Below are positions 52,625 through 60,897 of a stretch of 64,000 nucleotides of DNA, piece after piece. This DNA comes from Oceanitalea stevensii (GTDB lineage Bacteria > Actinomycetota > Actinomycetes > Actinomycetales > Actinomycetaceae). The first letter of the stretch is position 1. Each line of letters opens with the position of its first letter. A program made the translations under genes and the position numbers. The notes under the pieces are model-generated. The model ran no database searches, was not told where the DNA came from, and saw only the letters and a list, made by a program, of their open reading frames with translations. The stretch covers positions 168,368 through 232,367 of the forward strand of contig NZ_JACSPO010000005.1 of the NCBI RefSeq assembly GCF_014837105.1, read 5' to 3'.

Positions 52625-53357
52625 GGTATGCCTCCAGCACCTTCGGGTCGGACTTCACGACGTCGGGCGTGCCCGTCGCGATCGGCCGGCCACGGTCGAA
52701 GACCACGATGTGGTCGCACAGACTCATGATGAGGTCCATGTTGTGCTCGACGATGAGGAAGGTCGTGCCCTCGTCGTTGAGCTCCCGCACGAGCAGGGCG
52801 ATCCGCTCGATGAGGGAGGGGTTCACGCCGCCGGCCGGCTCGTCGAGCATGACGAAGGGCGGGTCGGTCATGAGCGTGGAGCCGAGCTCGAGCAGCTTCT
52901 GCTGCCCGTAGGAGATGTCGCGGGCCTCGGCGGCCTCGAGGTGGTCGATGCCGACCCGGGCGAGCATGGCCCGCGCCTTCTCGACGGTCTCGGTGCTCCG
53001 CGTGTTCCCGAGGTACTCCCCGAGCGTGCGCGGCTGCACCGCGACGAGCATGTTCTCCAGCACGGTCATCCGCGGGAAGACCCGGCACAGCTGGAAGCTG
53101 CGGCCCAGGCCCGCGCGGGCGATCTTGTGCGGGGCCCAGCGGGTGACGTCCTTGCCGTGCATGGTGACGGTGCCGGAGTCGGGGCGGATCATGCCGGTGA
53201 CGCAGTTGAAGAACGTCGTCTTGCCCGAGCCGTTGGGGCCGATGAGCCCGTTGATCTTGCCCTCGTAGAACTCCGTCGTCGCGCCGTCGACGGCGTGGAC
53301 GCCGCCGAAGGACTTCGTCAGGCCCTCGGTGCGCAGGACGGTGTCAGCCGCGCTCAT
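52614..53357 (-). CDS. livG: Branched-chain amino-acid ABC ATP-binding protein, LivG
   Basis: This 247-residue ATPase shows Walker A GPNGSGKTT, ARAGLGRSFQLCRVFPRMTVLENM (typical LivG), the signature region DISYGQQKLLELGSTLMTDP, Walker B FVMLDEPAGGVNP and HNMDLIMSLCDHIVVFDRGRPIATG. The ATG at 53357 has AAGGAGG eight bases upstream. The first codons overlap the livM stop by 14 bases, and the last overlap livF by 11. This tight packing fits a stoichiometric transporter operon. Confidence 0.95.
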   Translation of the reverse strand: MSAADTVLRTEGLTKSFGGVHAVDGATTEFYEGKINGLIGPNGSGKTTFFNCVTGMIRPDSGTVTMHGKDVTRWAPHKIARAGLGRSFQLCRVFPRMTVLENMLVAVQPRTLGEYLGNTRSTETVEKARAMLARVGIDHLEAAEARDISYGQQKLLELGSTLMTDPPFVMLDEPAGGVNPSLIERIALLVRELNDEGTTFLIVEHNMDLIMSLCDHIVVFDRGRPIATGTPDVVKSDPKVLEAYLGV

Positions 53358-54456
53358 CGTCGGCCTCCTTCGTGGTGGTGGTCGTCGCCTGCTGCTGCGC
53401 GCGCAGCTCCTCGGCGGAGACCTCGCGGATCGAGGAGCTCTGCGGACCGAAGCGGCGCAGGAGCTGGGCGGCACCGGTGAGGACGCCGTCGGGCAGGAAG
53501 AGCACGACGAGCCCGAGGAGCAGGCCGGTGGCGACGAGGTGGAACTGGGACTGCCCGTAGTTGAGGACGAAGTACTCCAGCGCGGACCCGACGACGATCG
53601 CGCCGAGCAGCGGGCCGAAGAGGAACCGCACCCCGCCGAGGAGCGCCATGAGGACCACAGTGGAGCCCAGGACGATGTCGAACTGGAAGATCGGGTCGAG
53701 GTCACCGAACCACAGGGCGTAGAACCCACCGGCCATCGCCACGAAGAACGCGGAGATGACGAAGGCGACGAGCTTGAGCTTGCCGGTGGGCGCGCCGAGG
53801 GACTCGGCCTTGTCCTCGTCCTCGCGCACGCCCTTGAGGGAGGCGCCGAAGCGCGAGCGGTCGATGAGCGTCCAGGTGAGGAGCGTGACCGCGAGCAGCG
53901 CGAGGAAGATGTAGAAGAAGGTCTCGTGGTGCTCGGGCCGCAGCATGTCCGGGAAGGGCCGCGGGACGACGAGCCCTGCCGAGCCGCCGGTCACGGTGCT
54001 CCAGCTCTGGAAGAGCAGCTGGAGCACGAGGACGAGGGCGATCGTCACGATGACGAAGGAGGAGCCCCGCACCCGCAGCGCGGCGAAGCCCACGGGGATG
54101 GTGAGCACCGCCGTCACCAGGGCCGCGATGAGGGCGGCGAGGAACCAGTTCATCCCGGTGTGGATGACGAGCAGCGCCGTCCCGTAGGAGCCGAGGCCGA
54201 AGAACGCGGCGTGGCCCAGGGAGATGTACCCGGTGAACCCGCCCATGATGTTCCACCCGGTCGCGAAGACCGCGTAGTTGAGGACGATGACGCCCGCGCT
54301 GAGCATGTAGGGGTTGGGGGCGATCGAGGGCCACAGCGCGAGCACGGCGATGATGACGACGACGAGGAGCACCGGCCGCAGCCGGCTCACCCCGCCGCCA
54401 CCGGCGACGCGGCTGCGCGCGGGGACGGGCTTGGTCCGGTCAGAAACGCTGAGCAA
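53344..54456 (-). CDS. livM: Branched-chain amino-acid ABC permease, LivM
   Basis: This 370-residue inner-membrane permease has about ten helices with the LivM signatures GGFTGYISLGHAAFFGLGSYGTALL and FIVTIALVLVLQLLF-like residues, and SRFGASLKGVREDEDKAESLGAPTGKLKLVAF, the loop that contacts the ATPases. The C-terminus carries a cytoplasmic Gln/Thr-rich tail. The start is a TTG at 54456 with GGAGG upstream, 17 bases before the end of livH. The family forms a heterodimer with LivH. Confidence 0.93.
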   Translation of the reverse strand: MLSVSDRTKPVPARSRVAGGGGVSRLRPVLLVVVIIAVLALWPSIAPNPYMLSAGVIVLNYAVFATGWNIMGGFTGYISLGHAAFFGLGSYGTALLVIHTGMNWFLAALIAALVTAVLTIPVGFAALRVRGSSFVIVTIALVLVLQLLFQSWSTVTGGSAGLVVPRPFPDMLRPEHHETFFYIFLALLAVTLLTWTLIDRSRFGASLKGVREDEDKAESLGAPTGKLKLVAFVISAFFVAMAGGFYALWFGDLDPIFQFDIVLGSTVVLMALLGGVRFLFGPLLGAIVVGSALEYFVLNYGQSQFHLVATGLLLGLVVLFLPDGVLTGAAQLLRRFGPQSSSIREVSAEELRAQQQATTTTTKEADDERG

Positions 54457-55324
54457 GGCGACCTCCGAAGAATCCCTGCGGCCGCACCATGAGGGTGAGG
54501 AACAGTGCCAGGTAGAAGATGGTCTGCGCCAAGGTCGGCGTGACACCGGGGAGCAGCTCGGCCATGACGCGCAGCACCCCGAGGAGCAGGGCCGCGATCG
54601 CCGCGCCCGGGATCGAGCCCAGGCCACCGACGACGATGATCGCCATGAGCGGGCCGATCCAGTGCCAGTGCAGCGAGGGGTAGATCGTCTGGTTGAGCGC
54701 GAGCGCCGTCCCGCCGACCGCCGCCGTGGCCAGGCCCAGGCCGAAGCCGAGCCCCGCCGTCCGGTCGGTGTCGATGCCGACGAGCTGGGCCGCCTCCCGG
54801 TGCTGGATCGTCGCGCGCAGCGCCCGGCCGAACCGGGTCTTCTTGAGCACGAGGAACAGCGCGAGCAGGCTGAGACCCGCGAGCACGAAGGAGATGATCT
54901 GCACGACCGGGATCGAGGCGCCGAACAGGTCGATGCTCGAGGACCCGTAGGGCAGCTGGATGCGGCGCTGGGTGCCGGTGAAGATCATCCCGAGCAGGCC
55001 CTCGATGATGAGGGCGATCGCGAAGGTGATGAGCACCGACATCATCGTCATCGTCGACGGCTTGAGCCGGCTGATGAGCCAGCGTTGGATCGCGAAGCCG
55101 AGGAGGAAGAACAGCGGGACCGTGGCGATGAGCGAGATCATCGGGTCCAGCCCGGTGGAGCTGGAGAAGCGCCACGCGATGTACCCGGCGAGGATGATGA
55201 AGGCGGCGTGGGCGAGCATCACCACCCGCATGACTCCGAAGTAGAGCGTGAGCCCTGCTGCAAGGAGGGCGTAGAGCCCTCCTTGCAGCACGCCCAGGAT
55301 CAGGCTCTGGAAGATGAGTGACAC
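54440..55324 (-). CDS. livH: Branched-chain amino-acid ABC permease, LivH
   Basis: This 294-residue permease matches LivH: LILGVLQGGLYALLAAGLTLYFGVMRVVMLAHAAF at the start, TRFGRALRATIQHREAAQLVGIDTDR in the middle and GGLGSIPGAAIAALLLGVLRVMAEL near the end. It has about eight helices. The GTG at 55324 follows the binding-protein stop by 7 bases and has only a weak GGTGA site, so translation may depend on coupling to the gene before it. It overlaps livM by 17 bases. Confidence 0.94.
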   Translation of the reverse strand: MSLIFQSLILGVLQGGLYALLAAGLTLYFGVMRVVMLAHAAFIILAGYIAWRFSSSTGLDPMISLIATVPLFFLLGFAIQRWLISRLKPSTMTMMSVLITFAIALIIEGLLGMIFTGTQRRIQLPYGSSSIDLFGASIPVVQIISFVLAGLSLLALFLVLKKTRFGRALRATIQHREAAQLVGIDTDRTAGLGFGLGLATAAVGGTALALNQTIYPSLHWHWIGPLMAIIVVGGLGSIPGAAIAALLLGVLRVMAELLPGVTPTLAQTIFYLALFLTLMVRPQGFFGGRLAQRF

Positions 55325-55331
55325 GGTCGGG

Positions 55332-56561
55332 TCACCACTCCGGCTTCGGGTAGACGAGCTCGGCCGTGGCGGTGTCCTCGGGCAGGACGATGGCGATCTC
55401 GCCGTCGACGTACTGGAGGATCATGTGCGCCCCGTTGGGGCGGCCGGCCTCGTCCCAGGCGAGCGGCCCGACGACGGTGTCGACGGTCGCGCCGCGCAGG
55501 TAGTCGATGAGCTGCTGCTGGCACTCGCCCTGCTCGGCGCAGCCGACCTCCTCGACGGCGGCCGCGACGACCTGGCCGGTCGTGTAGGCGTTGGCCTCGT
55601 CCTCCTGCGGCGCCTCGCCGTGGAGCTCGGTGTGCGCCTCGACGAACTCGGCGTTCGAGGGCCAGTCGGCCTGGTTGGAGTAGCCGGTCGGGGACAGGAT
55701 GCCCTCGACCGCCCCGCCGATGGCCTCGGGGAACTCGGGGTTGGTGGGCGCCGTGGAGAAGGCGGCCATGCGCGGCTGGTAGTTCAGCTGCTGCAGCGCG
55801 AGGATGAGGTTGACCGCGTCCTGGTACTGCGTGCCGCCGACGACGAGGTCGGGGTCCGCGTCGGCGATCTTCGCGGCGATGGCGTTGAAGTCGGACTGGT
55901 TGGGCGGGTAGACCTCGTCGACGACGAGCTCCACGCCGGCCTCGACGAGCTTGTCCCGCAGGCCGTAGGCCGTGCCCTGCGCGAACGGGTCGTCCATGGC
56001 GGCGACGGCCATGGTCTGCGGCCGCTCCCCCTCGGGCATCGAGAGGATGTGCTCGACGAGGTTGTTGTAGTGGTCCGGCGCGATGGCCGGGGCCGCGTAG
56101 AAGATGTTCTCGAAGCCGTTCTCGAAGACCTCGGCGGCGGCCGCGGCCGGCTCGACGAAGAGCATCCCGTACTCGGAGGCCACGCGGGAGGCGGGCACGA
56201 CGAGCCGGGTGGAGAACGGGCCGAAGAGGAGGTCGACCTCCTCCTGGGCGATGAGGGACTCGTAGTCGGAGACGACGCGAGCGGCGTCCGAGGCGTCGTC
56301 GAGGATCTTGAGCTCGACCTGCCGGCCGAGGAGGCCGCCGTTGTCGTTGGTCACCTGTGCCCAGGTCTCGTAGCCTCGCTCGACGCCCTTGCCGGGCTCG
56401 GCGAAGTCACCTGTCAGCGGGAGCGAGACACCGATGACGATGGGGTCGTCGGAGCCTTCACCGTCGCCGGTGTCGCTTCCTCCGCCGTCCCCGCAGGCCG
56501 CCAGCGCAAGCATGGCAACCGCACCTGCTGCGATCCCCCGGGTCAACCGCATCGTTGACAT
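55332..56561 (-). CDS. livK: Branched-chain amino-acid-type substrate-binding lipoprotein
   Basis: This 409-residue lipoprotein has a signal with lipobox LAAC, a short Gly/Asp-rich spacer, then a type I periplasmic-binding fold: IVIGVSLPLTGDFAEPGKGVERGYETWAQ, QVELKILDDASDAARVVSDYESLI, VDLLFGPFSTRLVVPASRV, GTQYQDAVNLI. This pattern is that of Liv/amide-binding proteins. The cargo could be a branched-chain amino acid or an amide or urea; the sequence does not settle it. The ATG at 56561 has GGAGG. The upstream region carries a LacI-type palindrome and a CRP/GlxR-like site, which is unusual for amino-acid uptake and hints at carbon control. Confidence 0.92.
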   Translation of the reverse strand: MSTMRLTRGIAAGAVAMLALAACGDGGGSDTGDGEGSDDPIVIGVSLPLTGDFAEPGKGVERGYETWAQVTNDNGGLLGRQVELKILDDASDAARVVSDYESLIAQEEVDLLFGPFSTRLVVPASRVASEYGMLFVEPAAAAAEVFENGFENIFYAAPAIAPDHYNNLVEHILSMPEGERPQTMAVAAMDDPFAQGTAYGLRDKLVEAGVELVVDEVYPPNQSDFNAIAAKIADADPDLVVGGTQYQDAVNLILALQQLNYQPRMAAFSTAPTNPEFPEAIGGAVEGILSPTGYSNQADWPSNAEFVEAHTELHGEAPQEDEANAYTTGQVVAAAVEEVGCAEQGECQQQLIDYLRGATVDTVVGPLAWDEAGRPNGAHMILQYVDGEIAIVLPEDTATAELVYPKPEW

Positions 56562-56594
56562 CCGTCCTCCTTCATTGGTAGCGGACGCGCTCTC

Positions 56595-56606
56595 GAAAGC
56601 GCTTTC
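56595..56606. promoter_or_regulatory. LacI-family operator GAAAGCGCTTTC
   Basis: This is a perfect 12-bp palindrome with a central CG, the classic LacI/GalR core. It lies 34 bases before the Liv binding-protein start, where a bound repressor would block transcription. Confidence 0.7.
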
Positions 56607-56647
56607 CGGACAGTACGGCCTCCGGCGCCTGCCGCGCAAGGGCGTTG

Positions 56648-56663
56648 CGTGATCGTGATCACT
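56648..56663. promoter_or_regulatory. CRP/GlxR-like site upstream of the Liv operon
   Basis: CGTGA-N6-TCACT matches TGTGA-N6-TCACA except at the outer bases. It lies 42 bases further upstream than the LacI-type palindrome. It implies carbon-source control of the operon. Confidence 0.5.
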
Positions 56664-56737
56664 CTCGGCACCTCAGAACGGCCGGATCCCGGGCGGAACC
56701 TGACGGAAAACGCATCCCCAAATCCCGCCGCCACCAC

Positions 56738-56921
56738 GCCGACAGCCGGATTCCTCCGCCCACCCCCTCACCGCCGACAGCCGGACTCCTCCGGCCCACC
56801 CCCTCACCGCCGACAGCCGGATCCCTCCGGCCCACCCCCTCACCGCCGACAGCCGGATCCCTCCGGCCCACCCCCTCACCGCCGACAGCCGGACTCCTCG
56901 TGGAGGAATCCGGCTGTCGGC
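56738..56921 (-). repeat. Hairpin array: five arms at 35-36 bp spacing facing one complementary arm
   Basis: GCCGACAGCCGGA begins at 56738, 56773, 56809, 56845 and 56881, with filler CTCCGGCCCACCCCCTCACC. The inverse arm TCCGGCTGTCGGC (56909-56921) follows. It lies downstream of the DUF916 gene, and in that transcript one 5' arm faces five possible 3' arms. The stretch 56562-57056 (about 495 bases) holds this array, two operators and a GT-rich repeat, and no gene. Confidence 0.88.
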
Positions 56922-57053
56922 GCGGGGTAGTGGCGCGGGGTGGTGGCGCGGGGTGGTGGCGCGGGGTGGTGGGGCGGGGTAGGCGGGGCGGGGTCGTGGG
57001 GCGGGGTCGTGGTGCGGGGTCGTGGGGCGGGTTGGTGGCGCGGGTGCGGGCCG
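56922..57053 (+). repeat. GC/GT-rich degenerate 12-mer repeat
   Basis: About ten imperfect copies of GCGGGGTGGTGG (some with TCGTGG or GAGGCG changes) run from the hairpin array to the DUF916 stop. The many G-runs on the + strand could form G-quadruplexes. On the - strand it is a C-rich 3' trailer of the DUF916 transcript. Confidence 0.8.
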
Positions 57054-57056
57054 CGG

Positions 57057-58130
57057 TCAGGCCGGTGCCGGGGACGGGGACCCGGAGAGGGCTGCCGCGC
57101 GGGCACCCTCGGCGCGGGCTCGCTCGATCGCCGCGCGCTGCCGCCTGCGCAGCCGCACCCGCCACACGACGAGGGCGACGGCGAGGGCGAGCACGGCGAG
57201 CTGCGCCCACGGCACGGCCCACGTCGTCACCCCGGCCTCGGCGACGGTGAGCGGCACGTCGACGACGTCGTCGCCGACGACGACCTGGGTCGCCGTGACC
57301 GTCGAGCTCAGCGGGCCGAGGGGCCACACGCCGTCGACGGTGGTGCTCACGCTCGTCTCCTGGCGCGGGAGGATCTCACGCTGCTGGCCGAGGATCGCGC
57401 CGTCGGCGCCGGCGGACACGCCCAGGACACCCGCGGCGCTGAGGGTCTGGGTGGAGCCGAGGCGGACGTTGCCGTCGTTGACGACCGTGTAGTCGAGGTG
57501 GAGCGTCCCCGGCTGGAAGGGGTTCCACGACGGCGTGTACGTGGCCTCGAGGCCGGTGACGGAGACCTGCGGGATGAGGTCGCCGGAGACGCGCAAGTGG
57601 ATGCGGGCGCCCACGCGGGTGTCCAGGCCCACGAGCGGGCCGTCCTCGGTCTCCCCGACCCGGCTCACCGAGGCGGCGATGCCGCCGGGGTGGTCGCCGG
57701 GCAGCGCGTCCTCCGGCACGGTGAGCGTGAAGGGGACGACGGCGCTGGACTGCGGCTCGAGCTCGACGCTCTCCTGCACGTCGATCCAGGCGCCGGTGGC
57801 CTCGGGGGCGACGTCGGCGGGGAGCAGGTCGAAGGCGCCGTCGGGACCGACGACGCCGTCGCTGCTCAGGAGCTGGAAGGTGACGGCGCGGTCGGAGTAG
57901 TTCGTCACCTCGAGGAAGTCCTCGACGACGGCGCCCGGGTCCAGCTCGTAGCGGAAGGAGACCCGGCCGTCGGCCTCGTCCTCGGCGGCCGGGGCGACGC
58001 CCCAGGTGACGCGGTCGGCGTCGTCGGCGGCGGTCGCCGGGACAGCGAGGGCCACGGCGGGCACGGCGACGGCGAGGGCCACGGCGGGCACGGCGACGGC
58101 GAGGGCGAGGATGCGGCGGATCAGGGTCAT
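57057..58130 (-). CDS. DUF916 (WxL-interacting, peptidoglycan-domain) protein
   Basis: This 357-residue protein has a signal peptide (unusual AVPAVALAV repeats), then the DUF916 immunoglobulin-like fold (WGVAPA, RVSFRYELDPGAVVEDFLEVTNYSDRAVTFQL, ALPGDHPGGIAASVSRVGE, GLEATYTPSWNPF), a second Ig-like unit to about 300, and a C-terminal membrane helix (WAQLAVLALAVALVVW) with a basic tail. This layout is that of the WxL-interacting proteins that bind peptidoglycan and hold WxL-domain proteins. The neighbouring gene at 58253 encodes a WxL-like tail, so the two probably work together. The ATG at 58130 lacks a clear ribosome site. A hairpin at 58182 precedes it. Confidence 0.85.
   Translation of the reverse strand: MTLIRRILALAVAVPAVALAVAVPAVALAVPATAADDADRVTWGVAPAAEDEADGRVSFRYELDPGAVVEDFLEVTNYSDRAVTFQLLSSDGVVGPDGAFDLLPADVAPEATGAWIDVQESVELEPQSSAVVPFTLTVPEDALPGDHPGGIAASVSRVGETEDGPLVGLDTRVGARIHLRVSGDLIPQVSVTGLEATYTPSWNPFQPGTLHLDYTVVNDGNVRLGSTQTLSAAGVLGVSAGADGAILGQQREILPRQETSVSTTVDGVWPLGPLSSTVTATQVVVGDDVVDVPLTVAEAGVTTWAVPWAQLAVLALAVALVVWRVRLRRRQRAAIERARAEGARAAALSGSPSPAPA
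58045..58110 (-). repeat. 27-bp tandem repeat within the DUF916 signal peptide
   Basis: Two full units start at 58045 and 58072 and a partial one at 58099. Each encodes nine residues (AVPAVALAV register), so the signal peptide's hydrophobic core was lengthened in frame. Confidence 0.9.
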
Positions 58131-58181
58131 GGCAGGTCCAATCGGGTGGAGCTCGGGGTGGTCGTGGCCCCCGCCCCTAGC

Positions 58182-58223
58182 GCCGACGGCCGGATTCTTC
58201 GGCCGAGGAATCCGGCTGTCGGC
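58182..58223 (-). terminator. Hairpin terminator after the TIM-barrel/WxL-like gene (dispersed hairpin family)
   Basis: GCCGACGGCCGGATTC (58182-58197) pairs with GAATCCGGCTGTCGGC (58208-58223) with one G-T mismatch and a loop TTCGGCCGAG. It begins 30 bases past the stop at 58253. Confidence 0.8.
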
Positions 58224-58252
58224 ACTAGAAGGGGTGTGGATGACCGGGTGGG

Positions 58253-59638
58253 TCAGTCGACGGGGAAGAGCGAGAGGGTCAGGGTGCTGGTGTAGGCACC
58301 GGCGGTGGTGTCCACCGGGACCTCCAGCTCCAGGTCCGCGCCGAGCTCGGTGGTCCCGAGCCGGCCCTCGCCCACGGCCGAGGCCAGGGTCGCCGGCAGC
58401 GCCAGACCCGGACCACCGGACAGCTCACCGGCCACCTCGGCGCCCGGGGTGACCCCGACCTTGTCGGCCAGCTGCCCCGGCACCCAGCCCAGGTAGGAGG
58501 CCTCCAGTGCACCGTCGGAGTGCGCGAAGTCCCCCGCCCGGCCCGAGACCGTCCAGCCGTCCTGCGTGGACTGCGCCGCCCGGGAGTCACTCACCGAGAC
58601 GGTGGGCAGCTCACCGGAGAACCGGAACCGGTCACCGGAGTTCAACGCCCGACCCAGGTCCACCACCTCACCGAAGTCCGCGACCGACATCGTCAGCGCA
58701 CCGTTGCCGTTGTCACCGAGCTCGGGCACGGTGGCAGCGAGGGGCACGCCGTCGCTGTCGACCGACGGGTCGGCGGTGAGGTTCGCGTAGCTGTTGCACG
58801 CGGACGTGACGCCGTCCGGCGTCGGGCGGTCGTGCTCGATGAAGTAGTACTCGATGCCCGCGAGGTCCCGGAGGGCGAAGATCTCCTGGAAGTCGATGAC
58901 CCCCTCGCCGACGTCGGCGAAGGAGCCGTCCTCGGCCATGTCCTTGACGTGGACGAGCGGGAAGCGGCCCGGGTTCTCCGAGATGAGCTCGACGACGTCG
59001 ACACCCACACTGGAGGACCAGTACAGGTCGAGCTCCATCGCGACGTTCTCGGCGTCGGTCTCCTCGAGGAGGACGTCGTAGCCGGTCCGGCCGTCCTCCT
59101 GGGTCTCGAACTCCCAGCCGTGGTTGTGGTACGCGAGGGTGATGCCCGCGTCGGCGAGCTCGGCGCCGATCTCGTTCATCTGCGCGGCTGTCTCCGCGTA
59201 CTGCGCCATGGTCCAGTCGCGGCCGCCGGAGAACCGGGCGTAGGTCGCGCCCACCGCTTCTGCCTCGGCGATGACACCCTCGACGTTGTTCTGCAGGTCG
59301 TTCCAGCTCACGCCGATGGACCGGACGTTGATCCCCGCGTTCTCCGCGAGCGGGGCGAGCTGCTCGCCGGTGAGCCCGTAGAAGTTGCCGACCGAGCCGG
59401 ACGGCTCGGCGTTGGTGATGCCGCACTGGGCGAGGGCGTTGAGCGTGCCCTGCGGGTCCGCCGCCATCTGGGAGCGGGCGGTGAACAGGACGACCCCGAT
59501 CTGGTCCTCGGGGACCGGCCAGTACGCGTCGGGGTCGGTGGGGGTGGCGGCCATCGCGGGGCCGGCGAGCGCGGCCGCGGGCAGGGCCGCTGCGGCCAGC
59601 ACAGCGGCAGTGCGCCGCCAGGATCGGGTTCTCAGCAT
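58253..59638 (-). CDS. Secreted TIM-barrel sugar isomerase/epimerase-like protein with C-terminal WxL-like domain
   Basis: This 461-residue protein has a signal peptide (residues 1-31) and a TIM barrel (about 45-290) with the metal positions of the sugar phosphate isomerase/epimerase family: YHNHGWEF (His171 region), ELDLYW (Glu/Asp 202-204), HVKD (His230) and FIEHDRP (Glu268). Being secreted is unusual for this family and suggests action on free or keto sugars, not sugar phosphates. Residues about 315-461 (LPTVSVSDSR, GWTVSGRAGDF, YLGWVPG, PVDTTAGAYTSTLTLSL) match the actinobacterial WxL-like fold. The neighbouring DUF916 gene is the likely anchor partner. ATG 59638 has a GGAGA site. The upstream gap carries several inverted repeats. 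Confidence 0.87.
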   Translation of the reverse strand: MLRTRSWRRTAAVLAAAALPAAALAGPAMAATPTDPDAYWPVPEDQIGVVLFTARSQMAADPQGTLNALAQCGITNAEPSGSVGNFYGLTGEQLAPLAENAGINVRSIGVSWNDLQNNVEGVIAEAEAVGATYARFSGGRDWTMAQYAETAAQMNEIGAELADAGITLAYHNHGWEFETQEDGRTGYDVLLEETDAENVAMELDLYWSSSVGVDVVELISENPGRFPLVHVKDMAEDGSFADVGEGVIDFQEIFALRDLAGIEYYFIEHDRPTPDGVTSACNSYANLTADPSVDSDGVPLAATVPELGDNGNGALTMSVADFGEVVDLGRALNSGDRFRFSGELPTVSVSDSRAAQSTQDGWTVSGRAGDFAHSDGALEASYLGWVPGQLADKVGVTPGAEVAGELSGGPGLALPATLASAVGEGRLGTTELGADLELEVPVDTTAGAYTSTLTLSLFPVD

Positions 59639-59684
59639 GTGCGTTCTCCAATGAACATCGCCGCGTGAGACGGCTTGGGGGAAA

Positions 59685-59704
59685 GCGGAAATTGAGCCTT
59701 CCGC
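59685..59704. promoter_or_regulatory. Inverted repeat GCGGAA-N8-TTCCGC upstream of the TIM-barrel gene
   Basis: A perfect 6+6 inverted repeat lies 47 bases before the ATG at 59638. Its size and place suit a regulator site, but it matches no family consensus with certainty. Confidence 0.4.
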
Positions 59705-59770
59705 TCCTTCGACAATGACCAGCCGAAATGCGCCCGTCAACGCTTTGCCGTGCTTTGCCCCACCGCCTTT

Positions 59771-59842
59771 CGCGAGTACGCACAAACGACCCGCGGAACG
59801 CCTTGAATGGCGCCCGCACATGACCGTATGTGCGTATTCGCG
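59771..59842. promoter_or_regulatory. Long inverted repeat with embedded palindrome CGCACAT-N6-ATGTGCG
   Basis: Arms 59771-59788 and 59825-59842 match at 16 of 18 positions when inverted. The right arm overlaps the perfect palindrome CGCACAT-N6-ATGTGCG (59815-59834). The half-site recurs in the operator at 37342. It could be a terminator for the Gfo gene, an operator for the TIM-barrel gene, or both. Confidence 0.55.
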
Positions 59843-59861
59843 TGGGGTGGGTATGTGGGGG

Positions 59862-60896
59862 TTAGGTGAGGGTGGCGGGGTTTGTCGCTCTTCCTGTCTC
59901 TGCTGCTTCGTAGATGGCGCACAGGAGGCGGACCGTCTCGACGGCGTCGCGTGCCCCGACGGCGGGCGGGGCGCCGTCGTCGAGGGCACGGACGATGTCC
60001 CGCCACTGGTTGAGGTGGCCGGCGTGGCCGATCGCCAGCGGTGCCGCGGCGCCGCTGCTGATCTCCCGGCTGGATCCCGCTGGGGGCGGGACGTCCCCGA
60101 CCTCCCACCGCTCCACGCTGCCCTGCCCGAGCTCGACGACTCCGGTGGACAGCCGCAGCATGATCGTCGCCGGCGAGCCGGGCGGGGTGGCGGTCGACGT
60201 GCTGATGAGCCCCAGTGCCCCCGAGGCGAAGCGGACCGTGGCGACCGTCGTGTCCTCGGCATCCATGTCGTGGGCGAGGGTGGCGTACTGGGCGGTGACG
60301 GACTCGACCGGACCGCACAGCCACCGCAGCAGGTCGACGTTGTGCACGCCCTGGTTCATGAGGGAGCCACCGCCGCCGGCCATCGAGGTGCGCCACGGCG
60401 CCGCGGCGTAGTACGCGTCGTCGCGGTGCCAGTGGACCTCGGTGCTCGCCACCCGCAGCTGCCCCAGCTCCCCGGAGCGGAGCAGCCGCTGCACGTGGAC
60501 GTGCTCGGGCTCGAAGCGCCGCTGGGACACCATCGACACGAGCAGGCCGCGCTCCTCGGCGAGCCGGGCGACTGCCTCTGCCTCACCCACCGTGACCGCG
60601 AGCGGCTTCTCGACGACGACGTGCCGCCCCGCCTCGAGCGCGGCGAGGGCGAGCGCCGCGTGAGTCTGCGTCGGGGAGCAGATCGCGACGACGTCGACGC
60701 CGTCCTGCTGGGCCACCTCCTCGTGCGCCACCCGGACGGCGTCGTGCCACCCGGCGGCGGCGACCACGTCCGGGCCGCCGCCGCTGTAGGCCACGAGCCG
60801 CACCCGCTCGCCGAGCTCGGCCAGCGCCCGCGCGTGGATCGCGCCGATGCCGCCCAGGCCGACGATGCCGACGCCGATCCGTTCCGCCGTCGTCAT
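59862..60896 (-). CDS. Gfo/Idh/MocA-family oxidoreductase (second locus)
   Basis: This 344-residue protein has the Rossmann motif GIVGLGGIGAIHARALAELG, the family EKPLAVTVGE motif (Lys about residue 94), RFEPEHVHVQRLLRSGELGQL and SLMNQGVHNVDLLRWLCG, with the His-Asp catalytic pair in the last. It oxidises or reduces a sugar-like substrate with NAD(P). The ATG at 60896 lies 1 base from the ABC ATPase stop, so they are co-transcribed and coupled. It differs clearly from the protein at 18047-19180, and both are in transporter operons with TIM-barrel epimerase-like genes. Confidence 0.92.
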   Translation of the reverse strand: MTTAERIGVGIVGLGGIGAIHARALAELGERVRLVAYSGGGPDVVAAAGWHDAVRVAHEEVAQQDGVDVVAICSPTQTHAALALAALEAGRHVVVEKPLAVTVGEAEAVARLAEERGLLVSMVSQRRFEPEHVHVQRLLRSGELGQLRVASTEVHWHRDDAYYAAAPWRTSMAGGGGSLMNQGVHNVDLLRWLCGPVESVTAQYATLAHDMDAEDTTVATVRFASGALGLISTSTATPPGSPATIMLRLSTGVVELGQGSVERWEVGDVPPPAGSSREISSGAAAPLAIGHAGHLNQWRDIVRALDDGAPPAVGARDAVETVRLLCAIYEAAETGRATNPATLT

Positions 60897-60897
60897 G

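Noticed and set aside
56738..56921. 36-bp periodic array resembling CRISPR or a minisatellite gene
   Set aside because: Same reasons: conserved filler, closing inverse arm and no coding potential.
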